The position numbers and the translations under genes are program-made. A stretch of 16,166 nt of DNA. It comes from Actinomycetota bacterium. Lineage in GTDB: Bacteria > Actinomycetota > Thermoleophilia > UBA2241. The notes beneath the pieces were generated by a model. That model was not told the DNA's origin and made no database searches. It saw only the letters and a program-made list of their open reading frames with translations. Where the stretch lies: positions 1 through 16,166 of the forward strand of contig PMKK01000190.1 of assembly GCA_003157715.1 (NCBI GenBank), read 5' to 3'. Positions 7,871 through 14,933 of the stretch are shown piece after piece; the stretch's first letter is position 1, and each line of letters begins with the position of its first letter.

Positions 7871-9273
7871 CGCGGCCGGGCGCCGTGGGGCAGGCCGCGT
7901 CGCGGCGATTCCTGGTGGGAGCAGCTATCACGGGCGCATCGTTGCTGGGGGCGCTCTTCTTGGGTCGGGCGGTCGGTCAAGGTTCTGTCAGGGTCGTCGC
8001 GATGCTCGGACTGCTCGCCCTGCCGTTTATCGCCTACGTCCTGGGCAGGCGCGGGATGATGCTCCTCACCATCGGCATCGCGCCGCTGCCCATGTTGAGT
8101 CACACACTCTCCCTGCCGCTGACTTGGGTGCTCGTGGCAGCGGTCGCGATATTGGTCTTGGGCGACGCTCTCTTGCTGGGGAGTACGTCGTGGACTCGCC
8201 TGAATCCGTGGGACGCGTTCCTCCCCGCGCTGTTCCTCGCGTCGTTCTTCTTCTCAGAAGCGAAGTCGGGTGTGAGCGACGTGCAAACGGCGGTGCCTCA
8301 ACTCTTCGCCGTTCCTGCCGCGGTGGCCGCCTACTACCTGGCCATGGTCACATTCGACTCGCCGCGATGGGTTCGTCGCGCCCTCTGCGCCTTGGTCGCG
8401 GGCGCTGTGGCGACGCTTCTGCTGAGCCTCGTTGAGCTCGCCGCACCCTCGATACACCTGCCCGGCCTGTTCAGCACCACTGCGGCGTTTCAACAACTGA
8501 CGGCCACCGGGGCTACCGTCAACCGCCTCTCGGGCGTGTTGGGAGACTACGAACTCCTCGCGGAACTGCTTGCCATTGCAGGCGTCGCGAGCCTCTGGTT
8601 GGGCGCCACGAACACTGGGTGGCGGCGGCTGCTTTGGGTTCTGACGAGTTTCTCATGCGTAGGCGGGATCATCGCCACGGGCACCCGAGGAGGCATCGTG
8701 GTTTACCTCGTCGGAGTCGTTCTGCTTCTCGTCGCGCGCGGACAAGGGCGTCTCCGCCAGTTCCTCGTCCTGGCCTGCTTGTTTGGCTTCGCCCTGCTGA
8801 TCGCTCCCCTCCCATGGAGGGGTACCACGCAGAGCCTGCTCGTTCGATTTGCTACAACCCCGACCTCGAACGGGCTGTTTGGGTTCCTCGACCGTCAGGG
8901 GATCTGGCCGGTCTTCTTAAGACAGTTCCACTTCGATTGGCGCCTGCTCTGGGGTATAGGCCCCCCCGAGTTTGACTTCAGAGCCTGGGGTGTTTATCCA
9001 CACAGCATCTACATCTACCTCCTGTACACGCAGGGTCTCTTCGGTCTCGTGCCATTCGTTGCGCTGCTGGTGCGCAGTGCCTGGCCCGTCGTGGCCGCCA
9101 TTCGAGGCCGAACGGGTTGGACGCTCGAGGCGATTCTGGCCCTGCTCGTGCTCCTCTTCGCGACAGATGAGCTGAAGATCGAGTACATGAGGCTCTACAA
9201 CTATGAGTTGGTCGTCTGGGTGCTCCTTGGGCTGGCGGCTGCCAGTCGCCGGATGGGAAAGGAAAGCAGCTGA
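7867..9273 (+). CDS. wzy: O-antigen/capsule polymerase (Wzy-like, O-antigen ligase superfamily)
   Basis: A 468-aa polytopic inner-membrane protein with roughly ten or more hydrophobic segments spread along its length. Two hallmarks of the Wzy_C / O-antigen ligase domain are visible: TGTRGG at residues 271-276, and a periplasmic-loop motif beginning GIGPPEF at ~363 and running to YPHSIYIYLLYTQGLFGL with the conserved His at ~379. It would join undecaprenyl-linked repeat units on the outer face of the membrane. The WaaL-type ligase is an alternative because the families share the domain, but the neighbouring flippase and Wzz/kinase favour a polymerase. GTG start by 4-nt overlap with the third GT2 gene; its TGA overlaps the flippase's likely CTG start. 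Confidence 0.85.
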   Translation: MTRPGAVGQAASRRFLVGAAITGASLLGALFLGRAVGQGSVRVVAMLGLLALPFIAYVLGRRGMMLLTIGIAPLPMLSHTLSLPLTWVLVAAVAILVLGDALLLGSTSWTRLNPWDAFLPALFLASFFFSEAKSGVSDVQTAVPQLFAVPAAVAAYYLAMVTFDSPRWVRRALCALVAGAVATLLLSLVELAAPSIHLPGLFSTTAAFQQLTATGATVNRLSGVLGDYELLAELLAIAGVASLWLGATNTGWRRLLWVLTSFSCVGGIIATGTRGGIVVYLVGVVLLLVARGQGRLRQFLVLACLFGFALLIAPLPWRGTTQSLLVRFATTPTSNGLFGFLDRQGIWPVFLRQFHFDWRLLWGIGPPEFDFRAWGVYPHSIYIYLLYTQGLFGLVPFVALLVRSAWPVVAAIRGRTGWTLEAILALLVLLFATDELKIEYMRLYNYELVVWVLLGLAAASRRMGKESS

Positions 9274-10775
9274 TCCGCGAAGCCGCACGCTCGCTGCGAG
9301 ATCGCAGCGGCAACCTCTACCGGGCCGCAGGCCTCTGGTGGCTGGCCACCGCCGCCGGAGTGGTGCTGGCGCTCGTCAGAGGCAAGGTGTCGGCGACCTT
9401 CCTGGGAGTCGGGGGAGTCGGCGTTGTCTCGCAGTTGAACTACATCGCGACCTGGGCCGGGGGTCTGGCCACGATGGGCATGAGCTCGGGCTGTATCCGT
9501 GAGTTGGCGCGAGCTCGTGCGCGGGGCGAAGAGGGCGAAATCAGGCAAATCGTGTTCCTCGCGATCTCACTGCCCCTCGTCATTGGCGTGATACTGACTC
9601 TCGTGACCGTCGGAGTGTCGACGGGGGGGGCTGCGGTTCTCCTGGGTCAGAAGGGACTCGCCTGGGCCTTCACCATCGCCTGTGCGTCGGTCCCCTTGAA
9701 CCTGCTTGCAGGATCGATCTCGGTCATTGCCCAAGGCTTCGAGCACATCGGGCGACTGGCGGTCACAACGCTCGTGGCGAACGTCATCAACACCGTGCTC
9801 GTCGTGACCCTGATCCTCGTGTTGGGACTCAAGGGCGGCATTGTGGGTGTGACAGCAACGTCCGTGGTAACTCTGCTCGTCCTCTGGGTCCGCATGGGCG
9901 GTCCCCTGCGGCTCGGTCTCAGTCGTCCGATTCCTTGGCCGTCGAAGAGCATCGTGGCCAAGGTAGCGGGGCTCGGGATTGCCAGCTTTCTTCTCGGCTT
10001 CTCCTCGTCCACGGGGGACCTCGTGATCCGGAGCAGGGTCGTGCACGTCCTGGGTATCGCCGGAATGGGTCTCTACCAGCCTGTATACGCCATGTCGAAC
10101 CAGTATCTGATCGGCTTCATCGGCACCACGTCGGTGTATCTCTTCCCCACGCTCAGCCGCCTCCTGGCGGAGGGGCGCCGGACCGAGGCCCTAGGTGAGC
10201 TCAACACGGGGTTGCGTCTCTTGCTCGTCGCGTTTACTCCAGTCATCCTGGCACTCATACTCGCGGCCCCCCTGGTGCTCGGCCTCCTGTATGCGCCTGC
10301 GTTCACCGGTGGTGCTGCCGCGCTCCGCGTTCAGCTCGTGGGTGACGTCCTGAAGATCGTCGCATACTCGGTGGGCGCGGTCCTCTTGCCGCTGGGCTTC
10401 ACGAGACGCTGGCTCGCGATCGGCCTCTCCACGGTCGCCATCAATGTGGGTGCGGCATGGCTCCTTGCTCCGATCTTCGGCCTGACCGGCATCACGTTTT
10501 CCTACATGCTGGCCTGGCTGGCAAACGCGGGACTGACGATCATCGCTTTGCGCAAATCCGGAACCTGGTTCAGCCGACGAAGCTGGGTGCTCTGTCTCGC
10601 CGCGGTCGCGTCGGTCGCCACGGAGTACTGCCTGGTAGCACTCCCGCTCGGCCGCGTGGGTGATCTGCTTGCCGCCGCCCTGCTGGTCGGTTGGCTCATC
10701 TTCTCGGGGCGCATCATCTTGCGCAAGATCTCCGCTCGGCCGGTCCCGAACGTCGACCCTCAGCCATCGACCTGA
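9270..10775 (+). CDS. wzx: Polysaccharide flippase (Wzx-like, MATE/MOP superfamily), probable CTG start
   Basis: A ~501-aa polytopic membrane protein of the polysaccharide-export flippase family, which moves lipid-linked repeat units across the membrane. It shows an amphipathic start followed by LWWLATAAGVVLALVRGKVSATFLGVGGVGVVSQL, the family's first helix and (F/L)G-x-xG-x-G turn. Later blocks include SVIAQGFEHIGRLA, GLYQPVYAMSNQYLIGF, TSVYLFPTLSRLLAEGR and many hydrophobic helices. The first ATG/GTG/TTG-type start is GTG 9360, but that cuts off half of helix one. CTG 9270 overlaps the preceding TGA (CTGA, like the GTGA junctions upstream), has AGGA 6 nt before it at 9260-9263, and opens a stop-free frame into 9360. 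I therefore use 9270, acknowledging that CTG is rare. Ends at TGA 10773-10775, one base before the next ATG. Confidence 0.86.
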   Translation: MIREAARSLRDRSGNLYRAAGLWWLATAAGVVLALVRGKVSATFLGVGGVGVVSQLNYIATWAGGLATMGMSSGCIRELARARARGEEGEIRQIVFLAISLPLVIGVILTLVTVGVSTGGAAVLLGQKGLAWAFTIACASVPLNLLAGSISVIAQGFEHIGRLAVTTLVANVINTVLVVTLILVLGLKGGIVGVTATSVVTLLVLWVRMGGPLRLGLSRPIPWPSKSIVAKVAGLGIASFLLGFSSSTGDLVIRSRVVHVLGIAGMGLYQPVYAMSNQYLIGFIGTTSVYLFPTLSRLLAEGRRTEALGELNTGLRLLLVAFTPVILALILAAPLVLGLLYAPAFTGGAAALRVQLVGDVLKIVAYSVGAVLLPLGFTRRWLAIGLSTVAINVGAAWLLAPIFGLTGITFSYMLAWLANAGLTIIALRKSGTWFSRRSWVLCLAAVASVATEYCLVALPLGRVGDLLAAALLVGWLIFSGRIILRKISARPVPNVDPQPST

Positions 10776-10776
10776 T

Positions 10777-11760
10777 ATGAAAGTGCTCTACTGCGCGCTT
10801 GGCTACGACTACGGCGATCCCACGCGTGGAGCAAGCTACGAGCGCGCGAACTTCGAAGACACGCTGAGACACATGCCCCTCGAAATGATCCACTTCGATT
10901 TCGCGGACGAGATTCTCCGCGCCGGCTTCTGGGAGGCAAACCGCCGCCTGAAGGAACTCGTGGCGCAGTGGAAGCCCGACGTGATGTTTTGCGTGATGTT
11001 CGAGGAACAGTTGGACAGAGCGTTGATCGCCGAAATCTCGCAGTCCACACCGACGACGACAGTCGCATGGTTCTGCGACGATCATTGGCGTTTCGACATC
11101 TACTCACGCCAGTGGGCCTCGGCCTTCAACTGGGTTGTCACCACGGATCGAGATTCCGTGCAGAGATACCAACGCGTGGGCCAACCAAATGTGATTCTCT
11201 CGCAGTGGGCCTGCAATCACTTCATCTACCACCCCGTGGAGACCCGTGAGTCGTACGACATCACCTTCATCGGACAACCCCATGGCAGACGGCGTGCGAC
11301 GATCGACTTCCTTCGCCATCGCGGCATGGACGTGCGGTGCTGGGGGCAAGGGTGGCCGGCCGGCCGCGTGACCAATGACGACATGGTCGCGATCTTCTCG
11401 TCCAGCAAGGTGTGCCTCAATTTCTCGGGGGCCTCAAGCGGAGGCTCGGGGCTCTTGCACGGTCGGGTCCCGAATCAGATCAAAGGGAGAGTGTTTGAGG
11501 TCGCCGGTTGCGGGTCATTGTTGCTCACCGAATGGGCTCCCGGAATCGAGGACTTCTATGCTCCTGGCCGCGAAATCGTTGTCTTTCGGACACGAACCGA
11601 GCTGCTGAGGCTGGCACGCAGCCTGCTCGAGAACGACGAGGCCCGCCGGCGGATCGCCCACGCCGGCTACCAGCGGACTTTGCGAGAGCATACATTCGAG
11701 AAGCGGTTGAGCGACGTCTTTCGAACGGTCGGCGTACACCGTCCATCCGATCCGGCGTAG
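10777..11760 (+). CDS. CgeB-like glycosyltransferase (Glyco_trans_1_2 domain)
   Basis: A 327-aa GT-B-like protein. The N-terminal half (MKVLYCALGYDYGDP, WKPDVMFCVMFEEQLD, TTTVAWFCDDHWRFD) and especially the C-terminal half (YDITFIGQPHGRRRATIDFL, SSSKVCLNFSG, RVFEVAGCGSLLLTEWAPGIEDFY, PGREIVVFRT) match the CgeB / spore-maturation type family, often found in glycan clusters outside spore formers. Despite the family name, a spore role is not implied. The ATG at 10777 follows the flippase stop by one base, so it belongs to the same operon; it is the last gene before a convergent neighbour. Ends in TAG 11758-11760. Likely transfers a sugar in the repeat unit or a modification; donor unknown. Confidence 0.82.
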   Translation: MKVLYCALGYDYGDPTRGASYERANFEDTLRHMPLEMIHFDFADEILRAGFWEANRRLKELVAQWKPDVMFCVMFEEQLDRALIAEISQSTPTTTVAWFCDDHWRFDIYSRQWASAFNWVVTTDRDSVQRYQRVGQPNVILSQWACNHFIYHPVETRESYDITFIGQPHGRRRATIDFLRHRGMDVRCWGQGWPAGRVTNDDMVAIFSSSKVCLNFSGASSGGSGLLHGRVPNQIKGRVFEVAGCGSLLLTEWAPGIEDFYAPGREIVVFRTRTELLRLARSLLENDEARRRIAHAGYQRTLREHTFEKRLSDVFRTVGVHRPSDPA

Positions 11761-11791
11761 CGGACGCGAAACACCGGCCCAGCGGGAAGCA

Positions 11792-11816
11792 GCCACTGGT
11801 CGGTCAAGGCAGTGGC
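11792..11816. terminator. Hairpin in the convergent gap, possible bidirectional terminator
   Basis: A perfect 7-bp inverted repeat, GCCACTG at 11792-11798 and CAGTGGC at 11810-11816 with an 11-nt loop, lies between the stops of the CgeB-like gene and the acyltransferase gene. A second, 12-bp palindrome GCCGACGTCGGC is at 11826-11837. Neither is followed by a T-tract on either strand, so intrinsic termination is only plausible. Confidence 0.35.
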
Positions 11817-11850
11817 GGGCACGCCGCCGACGTCGGCCCGTCACACCCGA

Positions 11851-13020
11851 CTACGAACCCGTAGGACCGACCGAGCACGATCCGCGCTGCTCCGCTGCCG
11901 CCCGACGCGGCGCGGCCGGTTGCTGCCCTCTCGACCCCCAGTTTCCCAGGAACACTCCCGAGAGGACCCGGCTTCGCCTCAGCACGAGGAAGGACAGAGC
12001 GAGCGAACCCCCGAGAGCCACCGCGAATGTAAGGCAGATCGCCAACCACACCGGGTTCGCCGGCCATGGATGGATCCCGAGGAAGATCTGATGGCTGACG
12101 TAGATGTCCATCGTGACAACGCCGAACCAACCGAGCACAGCGAGCCTTCGGCGTGAGAGCCGAGTCAGGTAGAAGAACAAACCCGAAAACGCCCCAATGC
12201 CGGCAAACGCGACCAGATATCGATAAGCGAGTACGATCTGGTCCGCTCCCCTGATTCCGTGTGCGGTGAGACTTGCGTAAAACCATGGTTGGGCTTCGCG
12301 ATGCCATGTAGGCGCCAGCGCCACGAAGACGACGGCGCATGCTACGCAGACCGCAGCACGCCACTTGGGAGACCTCTCCGGCCACGATGCCACTGCGTAG
12401 CCGACTGCGAAGAAAGGATAGTGCCAGGCGAGCAGACCGGCGCCCAGCAGATGCGGATGGAAGGCCCGCAGGAGGACGGTGGCGGCAATCAGAACCGCTG
12501 CATGCGGAAGCTTGTCGGTCGACAGCAGGGCGGCCGTGAGCACAAAGGCGAGAAACAGCACCCAAAGAAACCACAACCCATTGTCGGGCGACAGGTAGAG
12601 AAGGTAGTAACTGTGGAGTGTGTGACCAAACGATGGGTGAGTCGTGATGAGCGACGTCACGAGCGTCCACGCAAGAAACGGAACGACAAGCTGAACGGAT
12701 TTTCGTCGTACCACCCTCACGAAGCACCGCTCGACCCGGCCGAACGCGAGATAGCCGCTGACGAATATGAACAACGGCATGTGAAAGCTGTAGATGACGC
12801 GAAAAACGAAGTTCTGGTCGAATTGGGCCGTGCTCGATTGGATCGCGTGCCCAAGGACGACAAGCAGAATCGCAAAACCCTTGACGGCATCCAGCCATAC
12901 GAGTCGCTGAGGGCGAAGGCGCGTGTCGCTTGTCCGTGTGGCAGTCACGCTTGGCGCTGACTGTGACACAATCGAGCGCAGCGCGAAAGGCTCTGCAGAC
13001 AACCCGCTTGGCTTGGCCAA
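11851..13020 (-). CDS. Acyltransferase-3 family membrane protein (OafA/WecH type)
   Basis: A 389-aa polytopic membrane protein predicted to O-acylate (for example O-acetylate) a sugar of the polysaccharide. Residues ~40-58 read LVWLDAVKGFAILLVVLGH, the family's LDxxRGxAxxxVxxxH opening (here VKG instead of the usual LRG) with its conserved His58. FHMPLFIFVSGYL follows at ~79-91, and GVVTMDIYVSHQIF near the C-terminus corresponds to the conserved last-helix block. About ten hydrophobic segments are visible. The start is TTG at 13020, supported by GGAGAGG (complement of 13027-13033) exactly 6 nt upstream; GTG at 12969 or 12948 would also keep all conserved residues. Ends in TAG. Convergent with the CgeB-like gene and divergent from the kinase gene, so it is transcribed separately. 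The acyl group cannot be inferred. Confidence 0.88.
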   Translation of the reverse strand: MAKPSGLSAEPFALRSIVSQSAPSVTATRTSDTRLRPQRLVWLDAVKGFAILLVVLGHAIQSSTAQFDQNFVFRVIYSFHMPLFIFVSGYLAFGRVERCFVRVVRRKSVQLVVPFLAWTLVTSLITTHPSFGHTLHSYYLLYLSPDNGLWFLWVLFLAFVLTAALLSTDKLPHAAVLIAATVLLRAFHPHLLGAGLLAWHYPFFAVGYAVASWPERSPKWRAAVCVACAVVFVALAPTWHREAQPWFYASLTAHGIRGADQIVLAYRYLVAFAGIGAFSGLFFYLTRLSRRRLAVLGWFGVVTMDIYVSHQIFLGIHPWPANPVWLAICLTFAVALGGSLALSFLVLRRSRVLSGVFLGNWGSRGQQPAAPRRAAAEQRGSCSVGPTGS

Positions 13021-13056
13021 GTAGCGCCTCTCCGCCAGACGGACGAGGGCCGATCA

Positions 13057-13085
13057 TTGTGCGACTTCGCCGACTGTCCTATGAT
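13057..13085 (+). promoter_or_regulatory. Candidate sigma-70 type promoter of the Wzz/kinase gene
   Basis: TTGTGC at 13057-13062 and TATGAT at 13080-13085 are separated by 17 bp. The -10 matches the consensus in five of six positions and the -35 in three. Transcription would begin about 13092, only a few bases before ATG 13096, giving a nearly leaderless message. The octamer CGACTGTC occurs at 13071-13078 and again at 13087-13094, 16 bp apart and flanking the -10, which could be a regulator site. By-eye call. Confidence 0.4.
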
Positions 13086-13095
13086 GCGACTGTCG

Positions 13096-14703
13096 ATGAG
13101 CACCTCTGCGACCCTCAAGCCCGACGAATCCTCCGACCGACTGAGTCTGGGTGACGCACTGCGTATTCTCGGGCGCCGGAAGTGGCTGATCATCGGTTTC
13201 GTGATTGTCACCACCGTATCTGCCTACGTCTTCTCATCCAGCCGCCCAGTCCTTTACTCCGCCCAGACTCAAATCAAATACCAGCAGCAGATCGACTTGT
13301 CGAACCCTCTTGGGCAGAGCACCGTCTACCCGCTGACAATGGATGAGGAGCTACGAGCGATAAACAGCGAGCTGGGTGACCCGGCGATCGGCCGCCGGGT
13401 TGCTGCTCTTGTGGGCACGTCGGCGACAGATTCCCAGCTCAAGGCGAGCGTCACGGTCATCCCCAACACAAACGTCGGGACGATAGCGGTCACAGCCTCG
13501 AAACCCCAGAAGGCTGCAGCCATAGCAAATGCCTACGCGGCAGTCTTCATCGCCACTCAGAAGAGCATCGCTCAGCGGCAGCTTCTGCAGGCAGAATCGG
13601 TGATTCGCGGAGAGCTGAAGACATACAGGTCCGCCGTCAGCAAGACATCGACGGACTACGTTCTCCTGAGTCAGCAACTCCAGAATCTGCAGATTGCCGA
13701 AGCGACCGCCACCGGGAACTACCGCATCATCTCTCCAGCCGTGGCCCCGGCTTCGCCTTCGTCGCCGAAGCCTAAACGCGATGCCGCTCTCGGCTTCATG
13801 GGTGGTCTACTGCTCGGCATCGCCCTGGCCTTCCTGCTCGAGCAGCTCAACACGGGATTGCGTTCACACCGCGAGGTATCCGAGATCCTCAACCTGCCGG
13901 TCGTCGGGCGCGTGCCGCGCATCGAAAAGAACGCCATGGCCAGCGATCCGCTGGCAGTCATCCACGACTCGGCCGGCGCCGCCGCCGAAGCGCTGCGCCT
14001 GCTACGCAGCAACCTGGACTACCTGAACGTCGACGGCAAGCTGTCGAGCGTGCTGATCACGAGCTGTATCCGCGGCGAGGGCAAGTCGGTCACCGTCTGT
14101 AACCTGGGCGCCACGCTCGCCCTTGGCGGCAAAGACGTCGTCGTGGTCGACGGCGACCTGCGCCGGCCTCGCGTGCACACCTACTTCGGGCTGCCCAACG
14201 ACGCCGGCCTCTCGACGGTAGTCTCGCGCAAGACCACCCTGGCCGACTCGCTGCAGACCTACGAGCTGCCGATGAGCGACTGGCAGGCCGGCGGCAACGG
14301 TGCTCGGCCCAGCGGCAACGGCTCGCAGCCGGCCGGCGTCGACCGCCGCGGCAGCCTGCGCGTGCTGACATCCGGTCCGCTGCCGCCCAATCCCGGCGAG
14401 CTGATCGCCTCCGAGACCTTCGGCAACGTCATCACCGCGCTGGTCGCTCACGCCGACATCGTGCTCATCGACACGCCGGCGTTCATCCCGGTGTCCGACG
14501 CCGCGGCCATCGCCCCGCGCGTCGACGGCGTCTTCATGCTCGTGAACATGGACGGCACCAAGCGGCCCATGCTTCAAGAGGCCCGGGAGTTCCTCGACCA
14601 GCTTCCCACCCGCAAGCTCGGCGTGATAGTGGTGCGCGAGAAGAGGGCCCGCCAGGACTACTACCGCTACCACTCCTACGACGCCGACCCGGTCAAGGCC
14701 TGA
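13096..14703 (+). CDS. Wzz chain-length determinant fused to BY-kinase (capsular exopolysaccharide tyrosine autokinase)
   Basis: A 535-aa inner-membrane protein that controls polymer length and export by cycles of autophosphorylation. Order: a Wzz N-terminus (SLGDALRILGRRKW), TM1 at residues ~30-47, an extracytoplasmic coiled region, TM2 at ~230-250, then the cytosolic kinase. The kinase has EALRLLRSNLDYL, Walker A CIRGEGKS (GEGKS 327-331; the common Pro before GEGKS is Arg), Walker A' VVVVDGDLRRP (Asp352 region), TSGPLPPNPGELI, and Walker B VLIDTPA (Asp459). A Tyr-rich tail has Tyr 522, 523, 525 and 528, the expected autophosphorylation cluster. A Gly/Asn-rich insert precedes RGSLRVLTSG. The start is ambiguous: ATG 13096 lies just after a promoter-like element but lacks an SD; TTG 13057 has GAGGG 7 nt upstream. 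Third-position GC bias rises sharply from about 13900, in the kinase half. Confidence 0.93.
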   Translation: MSTSATLKPDESSDRLSLGDALRILGRRKWLIIGFVIVTTVSAYVFSSSRPVLYSAQTQIKYQQQIDLSNPLGQSTVYPLTMDEELRAINSELGDPAIGRRVAALVGTSATDSQLKASVTVIPNTNVGTIAVTASKPQKAAAIANAYAAVFIATQKSIAQRQLLQAESVIRGELKTYRSAVSKTSTDYVLLSQQLQNLQIAEATATGNYRIISPAVAPASPSSPKPKRDAALGFMGGLLLGIALAFLLEQLNTGLRSHREVSEILNLPVVGRVPRIEKNAMASDPLAVIHDSAGAAAEALRLLRSNLDYLNVDGKLSSVLITSCIRGEGKSVTVCNLGATLALGGKDVVVVDGDLRRPRVHTYFGLPNDAGLSTVVSRKTTLADSLQTYELPMSDWQAGGNGARPSGNGSQPAGVDRRGSLRVLTSGPLPPNPGELIASETFGNVITALVAHADIVLIDTPAFIPVSDAAAIAPRVDGVFMLVNMDGTKRPMLQEAREFLDQLPTRKLGVIVVREKRARQDYYRYHSYDADPVKA

Positions 14704-14741
14704 GCCTCACCCGAGTCTCGGCGTGCGAAATCAACCACCTC

Positions 14742-14760
14742 GTGGTCTAAATTGGACCAC
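14742..14760. promoter_or_regulatory. 19-bp palindrome, possible operator or hairpin
   Basis: GTGGTC at 14742-14747 and GACCAC at 14755-14760 form a perfect 6-bp inverted repeat around a 7-nt AT-rich spacer, in the gap between the kinase gene and mttB. A competing 5-bp hairpin can form between ACCAC 14734-14738 and GTGGT 14742-14746. TGGT/ACCA half-sites are typical of GntR-type regulators in general, but the spacing here is wide. With no T-tract it is a poor terminator. Confidence 0.35.
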
Positions 14761-14838
14761 TCGCTGGACGATTACGTCGCCCGTGGCAAAACCCGCGCAA
14801 ACTTAGCACCTTCTCGCGACTTGCCGATGGCGCCCCGC

Positions 14839-14844
14839 TAGACT
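14839..14844 (+). promoter_or_regulatory. Weak -10-like hexamer upstream of mttB
   Basis: TAGACT at 14839-14844 matches the -10 consensus in four positions and would give a leader of about 80 nt before the mttB start. No acceptable -35 is found at normal spacing. TATCCT at 14902-14907 is an alternative. The rest of 14704-14933 shows no gene, tRNA or clear terminator. Confidence 0.25.
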
Positions 14845-14922
14845 AGGCCGCAAGCGAGGCGGCGCGGTCCTGCACCGGGGGGTACGCTGCGCCCCTCGCC
14901 TTATCCTGTCGTCACGCGGGTC

Positions 14923-14927
14923 GGAGG
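14923..14927 (+). promoter_or_regulatory. Ribosome binding site of mttB
   Basis: GGAGG, a full Shine-Dalgarno core, lies 6 nt before GTG 14934 and fixes that start. It is the strongest ribosome binding site seen in the window. Confidence 0.85.
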
Positions 14928-14933
14928 TAGCTC

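Noticed and set aside
11761..12156. Readthrough extension of the CgeB-like gene past its TAG
   Set aside because: The frame stays open for over 100 codons but runs antisense into the acyltransferase gene. It shows that long open frames after TAG are cheap in this GC-rich DNA, a caution for the other readthrough cases.
11804..13057. 417-codon minus-strand frame overlapping the acyltransferase in another frame
   Set aside because: The alternative frame encodes the LDAVKGFAILLVVLGH family opening and multiple membrane helices; this one is Arg/Ser-rich and featureless.
14715..14790. tRNA-Pyl-like gene around CTAAA at 14747-14751
   Set aside because: The U-CUA-AA context invites it, but the flanking bases do not form an anticodon stem, and no acceptor stem or T-loop is present. 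The symmetry there is a simple palindrome instead.
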